Shown here one piece after another: positions 1 through 7,812 of a stretch of DNA of 44,536 nt. This DNA is from an uncultured Eubacteriales bacterium (GTDB lineage: Bacteria > Bacillota > Clostridia > Oscillospirales > CAG-272). The DNA lies in contig UQXK01000011.1 of assembly GCA_900544985.1 (NCBI GenBank), positions 1 through 44,536 of the forward strand. The letters are read 5' to 3'. The notes beneath the pieces were generated by a model. That model had not been told where the DNA came from, searched no databases, and saw only the letters and a program-made list of their open reading frames with translations. Made by a program: the position numbers and the translations under genes. Every line of letters starts with the position of its first letter. The stretch's first letter is position 1.

Positions 1-527
1 GATTTCGTCATTTCTCCTAATGGAAAAAGCGTGTGTGCGAGCTGTTCCTGCGTTAATGAATATAGCACATAACTTTGATCCTTCTGCATATCAACGGCTT
101 TTTTCAGCAGATATCTTCCGTTTTCGTTTCTTTCTATACGGGCATAATGACCTGTCGCGACATAATCGTAACAAAGTTCTTGTGCACGGCGATAAAGTTT
201 ATCAAATTTCAAATAACGATTACAGTCAATGCACGGGTTCGGCGTTATTCCGTTTTCATATGCTTCAATAAAACGTTTTATAACTTCATCTTCGAATCTA
301 TCCGAGAAATTAAAAACATAATACGGTATGCCGATAGAGTAAGCAACGCTTCTTGCATCTTCAACATCGTCGGCAGAACAGCATGAATGCTCTCTCGGTA
401 TTCCTATATCCTCATTATTGAAAAGCTTCATTGTGACTCCGCAGCACTCATAACCCTGTTTTTTGATAAGATATGCCGCCACGCCGGAATCCACACCTCC
501 GCTCATCGCTATCATTGCTCTTTTCAT
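1..527 (-). CDS. mnmA: tRNA-specific 2-thiouridylase MnmA, N-terminal part (gene runs off the left edge)
   Basis: Reading leftward from the ATG at 527, the protein opens with MKRAMIAMSGGVDSGVAAYL, the PP-loop ATP-pyrophosphatase motif SGGVDS of MnmA. It continues with GVTMKLF, the CCSADDVEDARSVA segment and a PNPCIDCNRYLKF segment carrying the first catalytic Cys. MnmA makes the 2-thio group of the wobble uridine in Lys, Glu and Gln tRNAs using sulfur relayed by a cysteine desulfurase. The frame is open to base 1, so the C-terminal half is missing only because of the window edge. A near-consensus promoter with a dyad lies upstream at 633-660. Confidence 0.93.
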   Translation of the reverse strand, partial: MKRAMIAMSGGVDSGVAAYLIKKQGYECCGVTMKLFNNEDIGIPREHSCCSADDVEDARSVAYSIGIPYYVFNFSDRFEDEVIKRFIEAYENGITPNPCIDCNRYLKFDKLYRRAQELCYDYVATGHYARIERNENGRYLLKKAVDMQKDQSYVLYSLTQEQLAHTLFPLGEMTK

Positions 528-607
528 ATGCCGAACCTCACATTTCACAGATACACTTACTGTATAATGAAATGAGATCTGATAATGCTTTTTTAGTTTA
601 GATCATT

Positions 608-630
608 ATACATATCATTTTAGTATGTAT
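608..630. promoter_or_regulatory. Dyad between the mnmA promoter and the gene
   Basis: ATACATA at 608-614 and TATGTAT at 624-630 form a 7-bp inverted repeat just downstream of the mnmA -10 element, where a repressor could bind. No regulator is identified; the role is inference. Confidence 0.3.
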
Positions 631-632
631 AT

Positions 633-660
633 ATTATACGCGTATTTCCTACTATGTCAA
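633..660 (-). promoter_or_regulatory. Predicted sigma-A promoter of mnmA
   Basis: On the minus strand TTGACA (660-655) and TATAAT (638-633) are separated by 16 bp, both perfect hexamers. The promoter points toward mnmA, about 105 bp from its start. Confidence 0.75.
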
Positions 661-667
661 TATGTAA

Positions 668-1195
668 TTATTTTTTATCTTCGTCGGTATTTTGGATATT
701 CTTGTCGTCAAAAAGATGCTTTTCCACATATGCACGCCGTCTGTTATTTACGCTTACACTCCACACAAACGCCAGTATACATATTACAAAACCAAAGTCT
801 CTGAAAAAAATCAAAGTCAAAATAAAAGCGGCTATGATTGCGAGAATTTCCAAAACGAGTTCAAACCTATGCTCTTTGTTCCATTTTCGTGTGAAAAAAT
901 CGTCTTTGTCTTTTAAAGTAAATACGCTTTTTGACAGAACCTCTTTCATGTTTTCCTCCGCTTTCTCTTTATATTCTTTATCAGAAATGCGCTCTCCGGA
1001 AAGTATTTCATTGATACTGACCCCGTATTTTTGTGATAAAATCTGTATTATTTCGACCGGCGGAAGATATGTTCCCGTCTCCCAGCGGGAAACGGTTTTA
1101 TTTGTTACCCCCAACTCTTCACCGAGTTCTTCCTGAGTCAAATTTTTCTCACGGCGAAGTTCCGAAAGAAACTTCCCTATTTTTATCATATCCAT
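668..1195 (-). CDS. XRE-family HTH regulator with C-terminal membrane segments
   Basis: Residues about 1-60 form a Cro/C1-type HTH (IGKFLSELRREKNLTQEELG, then TNKTVSRWETG). A linker follows, then two hydrophobic segments near the C terminus (LEILAIIAAFILTLIFF and FVICILAFVWSVSV), so this is a membrane-tethered regulator of a kind common in Firmicutes. The ATG at 1195 is chosen because AAGGAGGT lies directly upstream at 1201-1208; the longer frame begins before that RBS. It stands alone between mnmA and a divergent transglutaminase gene. Two inverted repeats upstream (1275-1291, 1324-1350) may be operators. Its targets are unknown. Confidence 0.85.
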   Translation of the reverse strand: MDMIKIGKFLSELRREKNLTQEELGEELGVTNKTVSRWETGTYLPPVEIIQILSQKYGVSINEILSGERISDKEYKEKAEENMKEVLSKSVFTLKDKDDFFTRKWNKEHRFELVLEILAIIAAFILTLIFFRDFGFVICILAFVWSVSVNNRRRAYVEKHLFDDKNIQNTDEDKK

Positions 1196-1274
1196 AAAAA
1201 ACCTCCTTAAAATCGATATACTCATTACGGCTATACCCGTTTAAAGTTTTGATAAAATTCCTTTTTCTCTTCAA

Positions 1275-1350
1275 TGCAAACTTCGTTTGCAGGGTTATAT
1301 TATCATACTTTGTCGTATTTTTCTTTCCCATAAAAAGCGAATATGGGAAA
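1275..1350. promoter_or_regulatory. Two dyads in the divergent region upstream of the XRE gene
   Basis: TGCAAAC (1275-1281) pairs with GTTTGCA (1285-1291) around a 3-bp centre. TTTCCCATA (1324-1332) pairs with TATGGGAAA (1342-1350). Both lie where the XRE promoter should be and could be its operators; no footprint-type evidence is available. Confidence 0.35.
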
Positions 1351-1394
1351 AACACGCCGCAAAAAATCAAAATTTCATAAAAAACATATTTACC

Positions 1395-1423
1395 TTGATA
1401 TTTTTAATTTTATAAGGTATATT
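1395..1423 (+). promoter_or_regulatory. Predicted promoter of the transglutaminase-like gene
   Basis: TTGATA (1395-1400), 17-bp spacer, TATATT (1418-1423), about 50 bp before the start codon at 1475. A fair but not perfect match to the sigma-A consensus. Confidence 0.45.
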
Positions 1424-1474
1424 TAATTTTGTACGGCAATACTCCGAAATTTCTTTACAAAGAAGGACTAAGAA

Positions 1475-2368
1475 ATGGAAAAAACAATGAAACGTAAAAA
1501 TATCTTGATTATCATTATCTCGCTCTTGATTGCGACTCTTCTTACCAGCATAGGATTTAATATCTACCAAGCCTTCTTTTCGTTCGATACATACCTTCAA
1601 AGTACCAATGAAATATACATACTGGAAGCCGGTATTTTGCGAAACAACATTAAATTTCGCGAAGGCACCGATATTGAAATAAAATACGATTTCGAAAATG
1701 AAAATTACAAAAAGCTCGAAGAAAAATATAACATATCGGGTACCGCCAAAGACGGGACCGAATTTGAAAAAGCGCTTCGCCTTATGAATGAGTACGCCCC
1801 TCGTCTGACGCACGAAAGTTACTATGACAATCATATAGAGATGAACGCATTGGCGCTTCTCGAATACAGCCTGAACAACAAAAGCCACGGCATAAATTGC
1901 AGAAGCAAAGCCCAGATACTAAACGAAATGTGTCTTTTGCTTGGCATCTATTCAAGAAAAGTATGGATATGCCCGAATTCGATATACGACAACGACTCTC
2001 ACGTAGTAAACGAAATTTATGATACGACACTTGAAAAGTGGATAATGCTCGATATAACAAATAACGAATATTGGGTCGATGAAAACAATGTGCCGCTTTC
2101 CGTTCTTGAAATAAGGTACAAAGCCGCAATGAACGAATTCTGCACTCCTGTTGCCGCAGGAGATAATCTCAAAGATTTGGAAAAGCTCAAAGAAAAACAT
2201 ATCGGAGATTTTCTCTATATTATAAAAAATCTCACTTATATGCAATATCTTCCAGAATACACAGCAAATGAGGACGGAGATATTTACCTGCTGTTTCCGA
2301 AAAACATAGATACAAAGTACGAACTTATCATTTCAGAGGATTCCGTAACGCGCTCTCCGATAAAATAA
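1475..2368 (+). CDS. Membrane-anchored transglutaminase-like (papain-fold) protein
   Basis: A basic N terminus and one hydrophobic helix (residues about 9-30) anchor the protein with the rest outside. The transglutaminase-like triad is visible: Cys142 in GINCRSKAQ, His176 in DSHVVNEIY and Asp193 in MLDITNNEYW. These folds act as cysteine peptidases or transglutaminases, or are inactive binding modules; the substrate cannot be told here. GAAGGA precedes the ATG at 1475. A small DUF7662-like gene follows about 50 bp downstream and may be co-transcribed. Confidence 0.82.
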   Translation: MEKTMKRKNILIIIISLLIATLLTSIGFNIYQAFFSFDTYLQSTNEIYILEAGILRNNIKFREGTDIEIKYDFENENYKKLEEKYNISGTAKDGTEFEKALRLMNEYAPRLTHESYYDNHIEMNALALLEYSLNNKSHGINCRSKAQILNEMCLLLGIYSRKVWICPNSIYDNDSHVVNEIYDTTLEKWIMLDITNNEYWVDENNVPLSVLEIRYKAAMNEFCTPVAAGDNLKDLEKLKEKHIGDFLYIIKNLTYMQYLPEYTANEDGDIYLLFPKNIDTKYELIISEDSVTRSPIK

Positions 2369-2420
2369 TCCGATAGCTTCGATCTAATATAATAATACAT
2401 AAAACAAAGGAAAAAATCAA

Positions 2421-2630
2421 ATGAGCAAATACGATCTACTTTGGGAATATATAAAAAAAGAAGAGAAAGATACTTTGAGGCTCTCTTTTGAAGAAATAAA
2501 AAATATTGCGGGTACCCCGATAGATCACTCTTTTTTAAGATACAAAAAAGAACTTGAATCTTACGGATACAAAGTATCTAAAATATCCATTAAAGAAGAA
2601 ACCGTAACTTTTGAAAAAACAACAAAATAA
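2421..2630 (+). CDS. Small DUF7662-like protein
   Basis: A 69-residue soluble protein opening with SKYDLLWEYIKKEEKDTLRLSFEEIKNI, which resembles the 'xxYDpLwxyL' start of a small domain often seen near the C terminus of restriction or regulatory proteins in Firmicutes (DUF7662-like). That family assignment is from memory of the motif and is tentative. The RBS is AAAGGA about 10 bp before the ATG. It follows the transglutaminase gene in the same direction. Function unknown. Confidence 0.65.
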   Translation: MSKYDLLWEYIKKEEKDTLRLSFEEIKNIAGTPIDHSFLRYKKELESYGYKVSKISIKEETVTFEKTTK

Positions 2631-2856
2631 AAGTATTCTTCACCCAGGCAGTATCAAATATTTTCTTGTTACAATCTCCCGCTCTTAATAAAAAAATAAT
2701 GTTTAAAACAAAATTTTTTAAGCTTACGTCTACATTTCAGTTACTTATTTGCATTATTATAGAAGTAGATAAGATATTCATATATAAAATCGAGAAGAAA
2801 CGTCAAAAAATAATATAAACAATTATAATCTATAAAAAATGCATTTCGGGGAAAAT
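2631..2856. other. AT-rich intergenic stretch, nothing recognised
   Basis: About 225 bp with no convincing reading frame, hairpin or clear promoter pair. It probably holds the promoter of the small membrane protein at 2857, but no good hexamer pair was found. Confidence 0.5.
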
Positions 2857-3174
2857 ATGAAAGAAAAAATCAAAAGATTTTTTAAAAACATATGGGAAGA
2901 GTGTAAAGACGTAAAAACGCTCATTATCCTTTTAATAGTAATCTTTATAGTGTATTCTCCCGTGTGGGGCGGATACCTTTTGTATTTCATTTTTAAACTG
3001 AATATATTTTTAGTCATCGCGACAGCCTGCGCCGCATTTTGGGCAGGACCTTTCACCCCGTTTTTCCCCCTCTGTATAGCGATAACATTGGCTATAAAAA
3101 AATTACTGAAAATAAAAAGCAGAAAAAATCCCGAAAACAAAGATAAAGAAGAAGAGAAAAACACAAGCGTATAA
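2857..3174 (+). CDS. Small two-TM membrane protein, unknown function
   Basis: 105 residues: an amphipathic basic N terminus (MKEKIKRFFKNIWEECKD), two or three hydrophobic stretches (LIILLIVIFIVYSPVWGGYLLYFIF; FLVIATACAAFWAGP; FFPLCIAITLAI) and a highly charged C-terminal tail rich in Lys and Glu. The ATG at 2857 is preferred over the one at 2839 because GGGGA lies 6 bp before it. A terminator follows at once. No family is recognised. Confidence 0.65.
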   Translation: MKEKIKRFFKNIWEECKDVKTLIILLIVIFIVYSPVWGGYLLYFIFKLNIFLVIATACAAFWAGPFTPFFPLCIAITLAIKKLLKIKSRKNPENKDKEEEKNTSV

Positions 3175-3180
3175 ACACAA

Positions 3181-3212
3181 AAAGCCTTTCAATATGCGAA
3201 AGGCTTTTTTAT
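3181..3212 (+). terminator. Intrinsic terminator after the small membrane protein
   Basis: AAAGCCTTTC (3181-3190) pairs perfectly with GAAAGGCTTT (3198-3207) around a 7-base loop, followed by a run of T. Confidence 0.85.
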
Positions 3213-3232
3213 TTTGCAAAATTTCTCTGTTT

Positions 3233-3263
3233 AAAAACAATATCGGAATACAATATTGTTTTT
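3233..3263 (-). terminator. Intrinsic terminator after ricT
   Basis: AAAAACAATAT (3233-3243) pairs with ATATTGTTTTT (3253-3263). Read leftward the arm ends in a T tract, just beyond the ricT stop; it may work in both directions. Confidence 0.65.
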
Positions 3264-3301
3264 ATCGGCTTTTTTTACTTTTTCACACGTAAAAAGCAAA
3301 A

Positions 3302-4219
3302 TCAATCTTCCGATTCGTCGTCATCGTCATTTTTTTGCTGTTTCATGCTCTTTTTCGGAGGAGCTATTACGGATATCTCCTCCGCGGGATATGTTCTGAA
3401 ACTGAAAGATTCACCGTCGGAAAATTTCACTTTCACCGTTCCCGCAACGGCAGAGACCTCGCAAACGATTCCTTTTCCGTCCTTTGTTTCGACAAGGCTG
3501 TCTTGCTTCGGAAGCTTTTTAAGTTCCTCCTCATAGAAATCGTGTTCATAACGAAGACAGCACATAAGTCTGCCGCAAGCACCGGATATTTTTTGAGAAT
3601 TGAGCGACAAATTCTGCTCTTTTGCCATTTTTATCGAAACTTGAACAAAGTCCGGGAGAAACTTCTTGCAACAAAACGGAAGCCCGCAAACGCCAAGTCC
3701 TCCGATAAGTTTAGTTTCGTCGCGAATACCTATCTGTCTTAGTTCTATTCTCGTTCTGAATACGGAAGCAAGATCTTTTACAAGCTCACGGAAATCAACT
3801 CTTCCGTCCGCGGTAAAGTAAAACATCAGTTTGGAATTGTCGAAAGTATATTCGACATCCACAAGCTTCATTCCGAGTCCGTATTCTTTGATTTTTTGAA
3901 GGCAAATTTCCTGTGCGTCTTTCTCTTTCTCTTTATTCTGACGGTATTTTTCCTTGTCCTCCGCCGTAGCTATTCTTATAACCGGGCGAAGCGGAAGAAT
4001 GACCTCTTTTTCGGGAACGGTTTTATTGCCGACGGAAACAAATCCGTATTCCGTTCCCCTTGCCGTTTCCACTATAACATCGTCGCCGGACGTACAGGAA
4101 ATTCCGCAAGGGTCAAAAAAATATGTTTTTCCGTGCTCTTTAAAGCAGACGCCTATTACCTCGTATTCTTTATTTTCCTCTTCAACCACAGGTGAAGCAT
4201 TTTCTGTATTGTTATCCAT
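3302..4219 (-). CDS. ricT: PSP1-domain protein RicT (YaaT)
   Basis: The sequence shows the PSP1/RicT signature: GLGVCGLPFCCKKFL, then SLNSQKISGACGRLMCCLRYEHDFYEEELKKLP, with the Cys residues that ligate Fe-S in the Ric complex. In Bacillus the RicA-RicF-RicT (YmcA-YlbF-YaaT) complex acts with RNase Y in mRNA maturation and affects sporulation, competence and biofilm pathways. The ATG at 4219 is 17 bp after the holB stop, so the two genes form an operon, the same order as holB-yaaT in B. subtilis. The C-terminal tail is acidic (DDDDESED). Confidence 0.93.
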   Translation of the reverse strand: MDNNTENASPVVEEENKEYEVIGVCFKEHGKTYFFDPCGISCTSGDDVIVETARGTEYGFVSVGNKTVPEKEVILPLRPVIRIATAEDKEKYRQNKEKEKDAQEICLQKIKEYGLGMKLVDVEYTFDNSKLMFYFTADGRVDFRELVKDLASVFRTRIELRQIGIRDETKLIGGLGVCGLPFCCKKFLPDFVQVSIKMAKEQNLSLNSQKISGACGRLMCCLRYEHDFYEEELKKLPKQDSLVETKDGKGIVCEVSAVAGTVKVKFSDGESFSFRTYPAEEISVIAPPKKSMKQQKNDDDDESED

Positions 4220-4236
4220 ATATACACATCTTTCTT

Positions 4237-5232
4237 TTAAGTTTTGCGCCAAAGATTTTCCGCAAGATATGCGGTAGATGAAGTGAGATTAGAATTGAAA
4301 GCCATGTTTTTCTTCACTTCAGATATTATATCGAGCGAAGAAAGCACCGTTCTGACGGCAAAAACGGAGGAATACCTCATCGCGGTATCACTGTCGATAA
4401 TATACAAATCAGGTTCATCGCTGTTTTGCCCCGATAAAATATCACGGTATATAAGCAAAAGATACTTTATCAAAAGCGATAGCTTGTCCGAATTTTCCGC
4501 AAAGGAACATACGATATTCAGAAAGTCGAAATATCCCGTTTCCCTGTTCTTTTTTGAAAGAGCATTTACCGTTTCATTGGCTTTTATATATGCGTCATAC
4601 TCCCCGTTGTCTTTGTCCATAAGCGATTTTACCGCCCCTATGGCGCCGTCCGACATTTTAAAAGCAAAATTAAGCCTTGCCTCGTCATAAAGAATATCGG
4701 AAGAGCCTTCTTTTTCTATATATCTTCTTATCGCGTCGGCAGAAAAAGTTTCCATATTCACGGTTATGACGCGTGATTTTACCGTTTTCAGAATAGCTGC
4801 CGTATTCTTGCAGCAAAGAAATATATACACATTCGCGGGGGGCTCTTCTATGACCTTTAAAAGCGCATTTTGCGCTTGCGGAGTAAGCGCGTCGGCTCTG
4901 TCGAAAATATACATCTTAAAATCAAGCTCGTTCGGTGTAAGATACATCGAAGAAACAAAATTTCGCACCGCGTCAACGCCTATCCGTTTATCGCTCGATG
5001 AAAGCGTAAAAATATCCGGCGAATATCCGGAAGATATCTTATCGAGCAAAACCTCTTCGGTATTCTGATGTAAGGCAAGCGCATAAGCAACGGCTCTTGC
5101 AAATGTTTTCTTTCCGCACCCGTCGGGACCATTCAGCATATATGCGTGAGAAAGCTTATCATTCTCAATATAGCTTTTAAAAAGCGACTTTATATTATCA
5201 TTGCCGAAAACAGAATCAAAATAATCTTTCAT
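4237..5232 (-). CDS. holB: DNA polymerase III delta-prime subunit
   Basis: AAA+ clamp-loader subunit with Walker A GPDGCGKKT, DRADALTPQAQNALLKVIEEPP (Walker B/SRC region) and a C-terminal helical collar domain. It helps load the beta clamp at the replication fork. The start at 5232 (MKDYFDSVFGN) has AAGGCGAG upstream; the frame extends 14 codons further without an RBS. The four-Cys zinc module usually found after Walker A is absent: ALALHQNTEEVLLDKISSGYSPDIF has no Cys. A perfect promoter lies at 5292-5320 and ricT is co-transcribed. Confidence 0.92.
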   Translation of the reverse strand: MKDYFDSVFGNDNIKSLFKSYIENDKLSHAYMLNGPDGCGKKTFARAVAYALALHQNTEEVLLDKISSGYSPDIFTLSSSDKRIGVDAVRNFVSSMYLTPNELDFKMYIFDRADALTPQAQNALLKVIEEPPANVYIFLCCKNTAAILKTVKSRVITVNMETFSADAIRRYIEKEGSSDILYDEARLNFAFKMSDGAIGAVKSLMDKDNGEYDAYIKANETVNALSKKNRETGYFDFLNIVCSFAENSDKLSLLIKYLLLIYRDILSGQNSDEPDLYIIDSDTAMRYSSVFAVRTVLSSLDIISEVKKNMAFNSNLTSSTAYLAENLWRKT

Positions 5233-5291
5233 ATAAAAACTCGCCTTATTTTTATCAAAATAAGTAAATTGCATACTTATAAAGTATAATA

Positions 5292-5320
5292 ATTATAACA
5301 GAGTTATAAATCACTGTCAA
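5292..5320 (-). promoter_or_regulatory. Consensus sigma-A promoter of holB-ricT
   Basis: Minus strand TTGACA (5320-5315), 17-bp spacer, TATAAT (5297-5292), about 60 bp before the holB start. All 12 hexamer bases match the consensus. Confidence 0.85.
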
Positions 5321-5372
5321 GTAATCAGAACATGAGAGAAGAACGTAAAATTCAATTTAAACAAAAAGTAAA

Positions 5373-5398
5373 AATCGGCGCATGCAAATGCACCGATT
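5373..5398 (-). terminator. Terminator after the LUD gene
   Basis: AATCGG...GCAT and ATGC...CCGATT form a stem with one internal mismatch at 5373-5398. Leftward it runs into TTTTTACTTTTTG. It lies 24 bp past the LUD gene stop. Confidence 0.7.
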
Positions 5399-5422
5399 AA
5401 ATTATTTTTCAAAAAGAAGAAA

Positions 5423-6064
5423 TCAATACCCGAGCGATTTATCGACGATTATCACTTTCACTCTGTCCTTTTTTCTTTGCCTTGACATAACGGTATAATT
5501 CACGCATATCCTGTCATCGCTCATACATCCCTTCGGCATATTGCCGCCGTTGTCAAGAGATATGCAATGACCTTTTTCCGCACAATACGTTTTGCAGCCG
5601 AGCCTTTTGCAATTAAGCGGCGCCGCAATCGTTTTAACGCGGTAAACCGCCTCGTCGAGGTCTTTTACTATTTTATTCGTTCCGACAACGATTATAACCT
5701 TGTCATGACCGTATAAAAGCGAGGAAACTCTGTTGGAATTGCCGTCGACATTGTAAAGTTCCCCGTCCTCGGTAACCGCATTGGCGCTCGAAAGATAAAC
5801 TTCCGCGTTCATGGAAAGCTTCGTTATCTCTTCCTTTTCTTCTGCGGAAAGCGAGGAGTCGTTTCTGTCGAGATATTTGTAATTTCCGTTTTTCAGTTCA
5901 CTTATAATTCCCGTCTGCAAAAGCGTCACAGACCCGCCGGAAGCACATACCGCGCCCTCCGGAATAAAAGACAAAGCAAGATTTTTCGCTTCCTCTTTGT
6001 CTTTTACAAAGAAAGCTTCCATATTGTTGGCAGAAAGATTTTTTATAACTTTTTCAATATCCAT
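5423..6064 (-). CDS. LUD-domain protein (DUF162, LutC/YkgG-like)
   Basis: The 213-residue sequence matches the LUD fold seen in lactate-utilisation proteins LutB/LutC and stand-alone DUF162 proteins. It has MEAFFVKDKEEAKNLALSFIPEGAVCASGGSVTLLQTGI near the N terminus and NANAVTEDGELYNVDGNSNRVSSLLYGHDKVIIVVG-type strands in the middle. The C-terminal part contains several Cys (CKRLGCKTYCAEKGHC). As a lone copy without LutA/LutB its substrate is unclear. AAAGGAG precedes the ATG. It is last in the leftward MBL-gltX-glnS run. Confidence 0.85.
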   Translation of the reverse strand: MDIEKVIKNLSANNMEAFFVKDKEEAKNLALSFIPEGAVCASGGSVTLLQTGIISELKNGNYKYLDRNDSSLSAEEKEEITKLSMNAEVYLSSANAVTEDGELYNVDGNSNRVSSLLYGHDKVIIVVGTNKIVKDLDEAVYRVKTIAAPLNCKRLGCKTYCAEKGHCISLDNGGNMPKGCMSDDRICVNYTVMSRQRKKDRVKVIIVDKSLGY

Positions 6065-6120
6065 TTTTATACTCCTTTCCCCGTACTTACGTTCAGAGAT
6101 AACCCGTTAAACAGAATGAA

Positions 6121-7773
6121 TCACGCTTTGTAACTGTCTTTAAGCTCTACTATTCTGTTGAATGTTCCCTTGTGCTTGCTGTCGGGCGCAAAATATCCAA
6201 GTCGCACAAACTGGAATCTTTCTCCCGGCTTTGCATCTTTCAGAGAAGCCTCTATTTTTGCCCCTTCTATTTTTATAACGGAATCCGGATTTATATAGTC
6301 GTCGTAAGTCTTTCCTTCGGGAATATCCGCCACATTTTCAAGGGTAAAGAGCTTGTTATAAAGCATTATATCGGTATCAAGCGCGTCTTTTGCGGAAAGC
6401 CAGTGTATAGTTCCCTTTATCTTGCGTCCGTCCGCAGGCATACCGTTCTTCGTTTCGAGGTCCGCTTCGCAGTGAAGCTCCAAAACATTTCCGTTTTCGT
6501 CTTTTACGGCATTTTTGAATTTTACGATATAAGCGCCCATAAGACGGACTTCCCCGTCGGGTTTCAAACGGAAGAATTTCGGAGGAGGATCAAGAGAATA
6601 ATCGTCCTCTTCTATATAAAGCTCGCGTGAAAACGGAACTTTGCGCGTTCCAGCTTCCGGATCTCCCGGATTGTTGGGGAGTTCAAAATATTCCGTCTGT
6701 CCTTCCGGATAGTTGTCCACGATAAGCTTTACGGGGCGCGAAACGCAAACGCGTCTCTGAGCTTTCGAGTTGAGTTCTTCGCGTATGCAGTGCTCCAAAA
6801 GTCCCATATCAACAAGGCTGTACACTTTCGCGACGCCTACACGGGAAAGAAAATCGAATATCGATTCGGGAGTGTAGCCTCTTCTTCTCAGAGCGCAAAG
6901 CGTGGGAAGGCGCGGATCATCCCAACCGTCAACAAGTCCGTTTTCAACAAGACTTCTGAGGTATCTCTTGCTCATGACGGTATACGTGATATTCAAACGC
7001 GCAAATTCTCTCTGTTTGGGTTTATGCTCAAAACCTATATTGTCGACGACCCACTCATAAAGCGGTCTGTGATTTTCAAATCCTGTATCGCAAAGAGAGT
7101 GCGTTATTCCTTCAAGTGCGTCCTGTATAGGATGAGCATAGTCATAAAGCGGATATATGCACCACTTGTTTCCCTGTCTTTGATGAGATATGTGTATTAT
7201 TCTGTATATTGCGGGATCGCGCATGTTCATATTCGGGCTTGCAAGGTCGATTTTGGCGCGAAGCGTATGAGAACCGTCGGGAAATTCTCCGTTTTTCATG
7301 CGCTCGAAAAGATCGAGGTTTTCCTCAACGGAACGGTCTCTCCAAGGGCTGGGACGGCTCGGTTTTCCCGCGTCGTTGCCGCGGTATTCGCGCATCTCAT
7401 CCGCGGAAAGATCGCAGACATATGCTTTGCCGTCTTTTATAAGCTTTACGGCGTATTCATAGCATTTATCAAAATAGTCCGAACCGTAGAAGATTCCGCC
7501 CGTGGGCGTCGCTCCTAGCCAATTGAGATCCTCTATTATACTGTTGACATATTCGTCGCCCTCTTTTGCGGGGTTCGTATCGTCAAAACGGAGATTGAAT
7601 TTTCCGCCGTATTTTTTAGCTGTTTCTGAATTTATCCATATAGCTTTTGCGCTTCCTATATGAAGATAACCGTTGGGTTCCGGAGGAAAACGGGTGTGTA
7701 TCTCCTCGGCTCTGCCCTCGCGAATGTCTTCGTCTATTATTTCATGAATAAAATTGCTTGCCATTTCAGCCAT
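6121..7773 (-). CDS. glnS: Glutaminyl-tRNA synthetase
   Basis: Class I synthetase, 550 residues, the full usual length of bacterial GlnRS. It shows FPPEPNGYLHIGSAKAIWIN (HIGH motif), NLRFDDTNPAKE, the GlnRS-type acceptor-binding region and TVMSKRYLR (KMSKS equivalent), followed by the two-barrel anticodon-binding domain. It charges tRNA-Gln directly. Many Clostridia instead use non-discriminating GluRS plus GatCAB, so its presence beside gltX says this lineage has the direct route. AGGAT-type RBS upstream; 36 bp separate it from gltX. Confidence 0.96.
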   Translation of the reverse strand: MAEMASNFIHEIIDEDIREGRAEEIHTRFPPEPNGYLHIGSAKAIWINSETAKKYGGKFNLRFDDTNPAKEGDEYVNSIIEDLNWLGATPTGGIFYGSDYFDKCYEYAVKLIKDGKAYVCDLSADEMREYRGNDAGKPSRPSPWRDRSVEENLDLFERMKNGEFPDGSHTLRAKIDLASPNMNMRDPAIYRIIHISHQRQGNKWCIYPLYDYAHPIQDALEGITHSLCDTGFENHRPLYEWVVDNIGFEHKPKQREFARLNITYTVMSKRYLRSLVENGLVDGWDDPRLPTLCALRRRGYTPESIFDFLSRVGVAKVYSLVDMGLLEHCIREELNSKAQRRVCVSRPVKLIVDNYPEGQTEYFELPNNPGDPEAGTRKVPFSRELYIEEDDYSLDPPPKFFRLKPDGEVRLMGAYIVKFKNAVKDENGNVLELHCEADLETKNGMPADGRKIKGTIHWLSAKDALDTDIMLYNKLFTLENVADIPEGKTYDDYINPDSVIKIEGAKIEASLKDAKPGERFQFVRLGYFAPDSKHKGTFNRIVELKDSYKA

Positions 7774-7812
7774 ATCTTTTTAAATCCTCCGGATTTATAA
7801 ATTTTGAGATTT

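Noticed and set aside
6790..7518. A 242-codon plus-strand frame opposite glnS
   Set aside because: It lies wholly inside the well-supported glnS gene and its product shows no domain.
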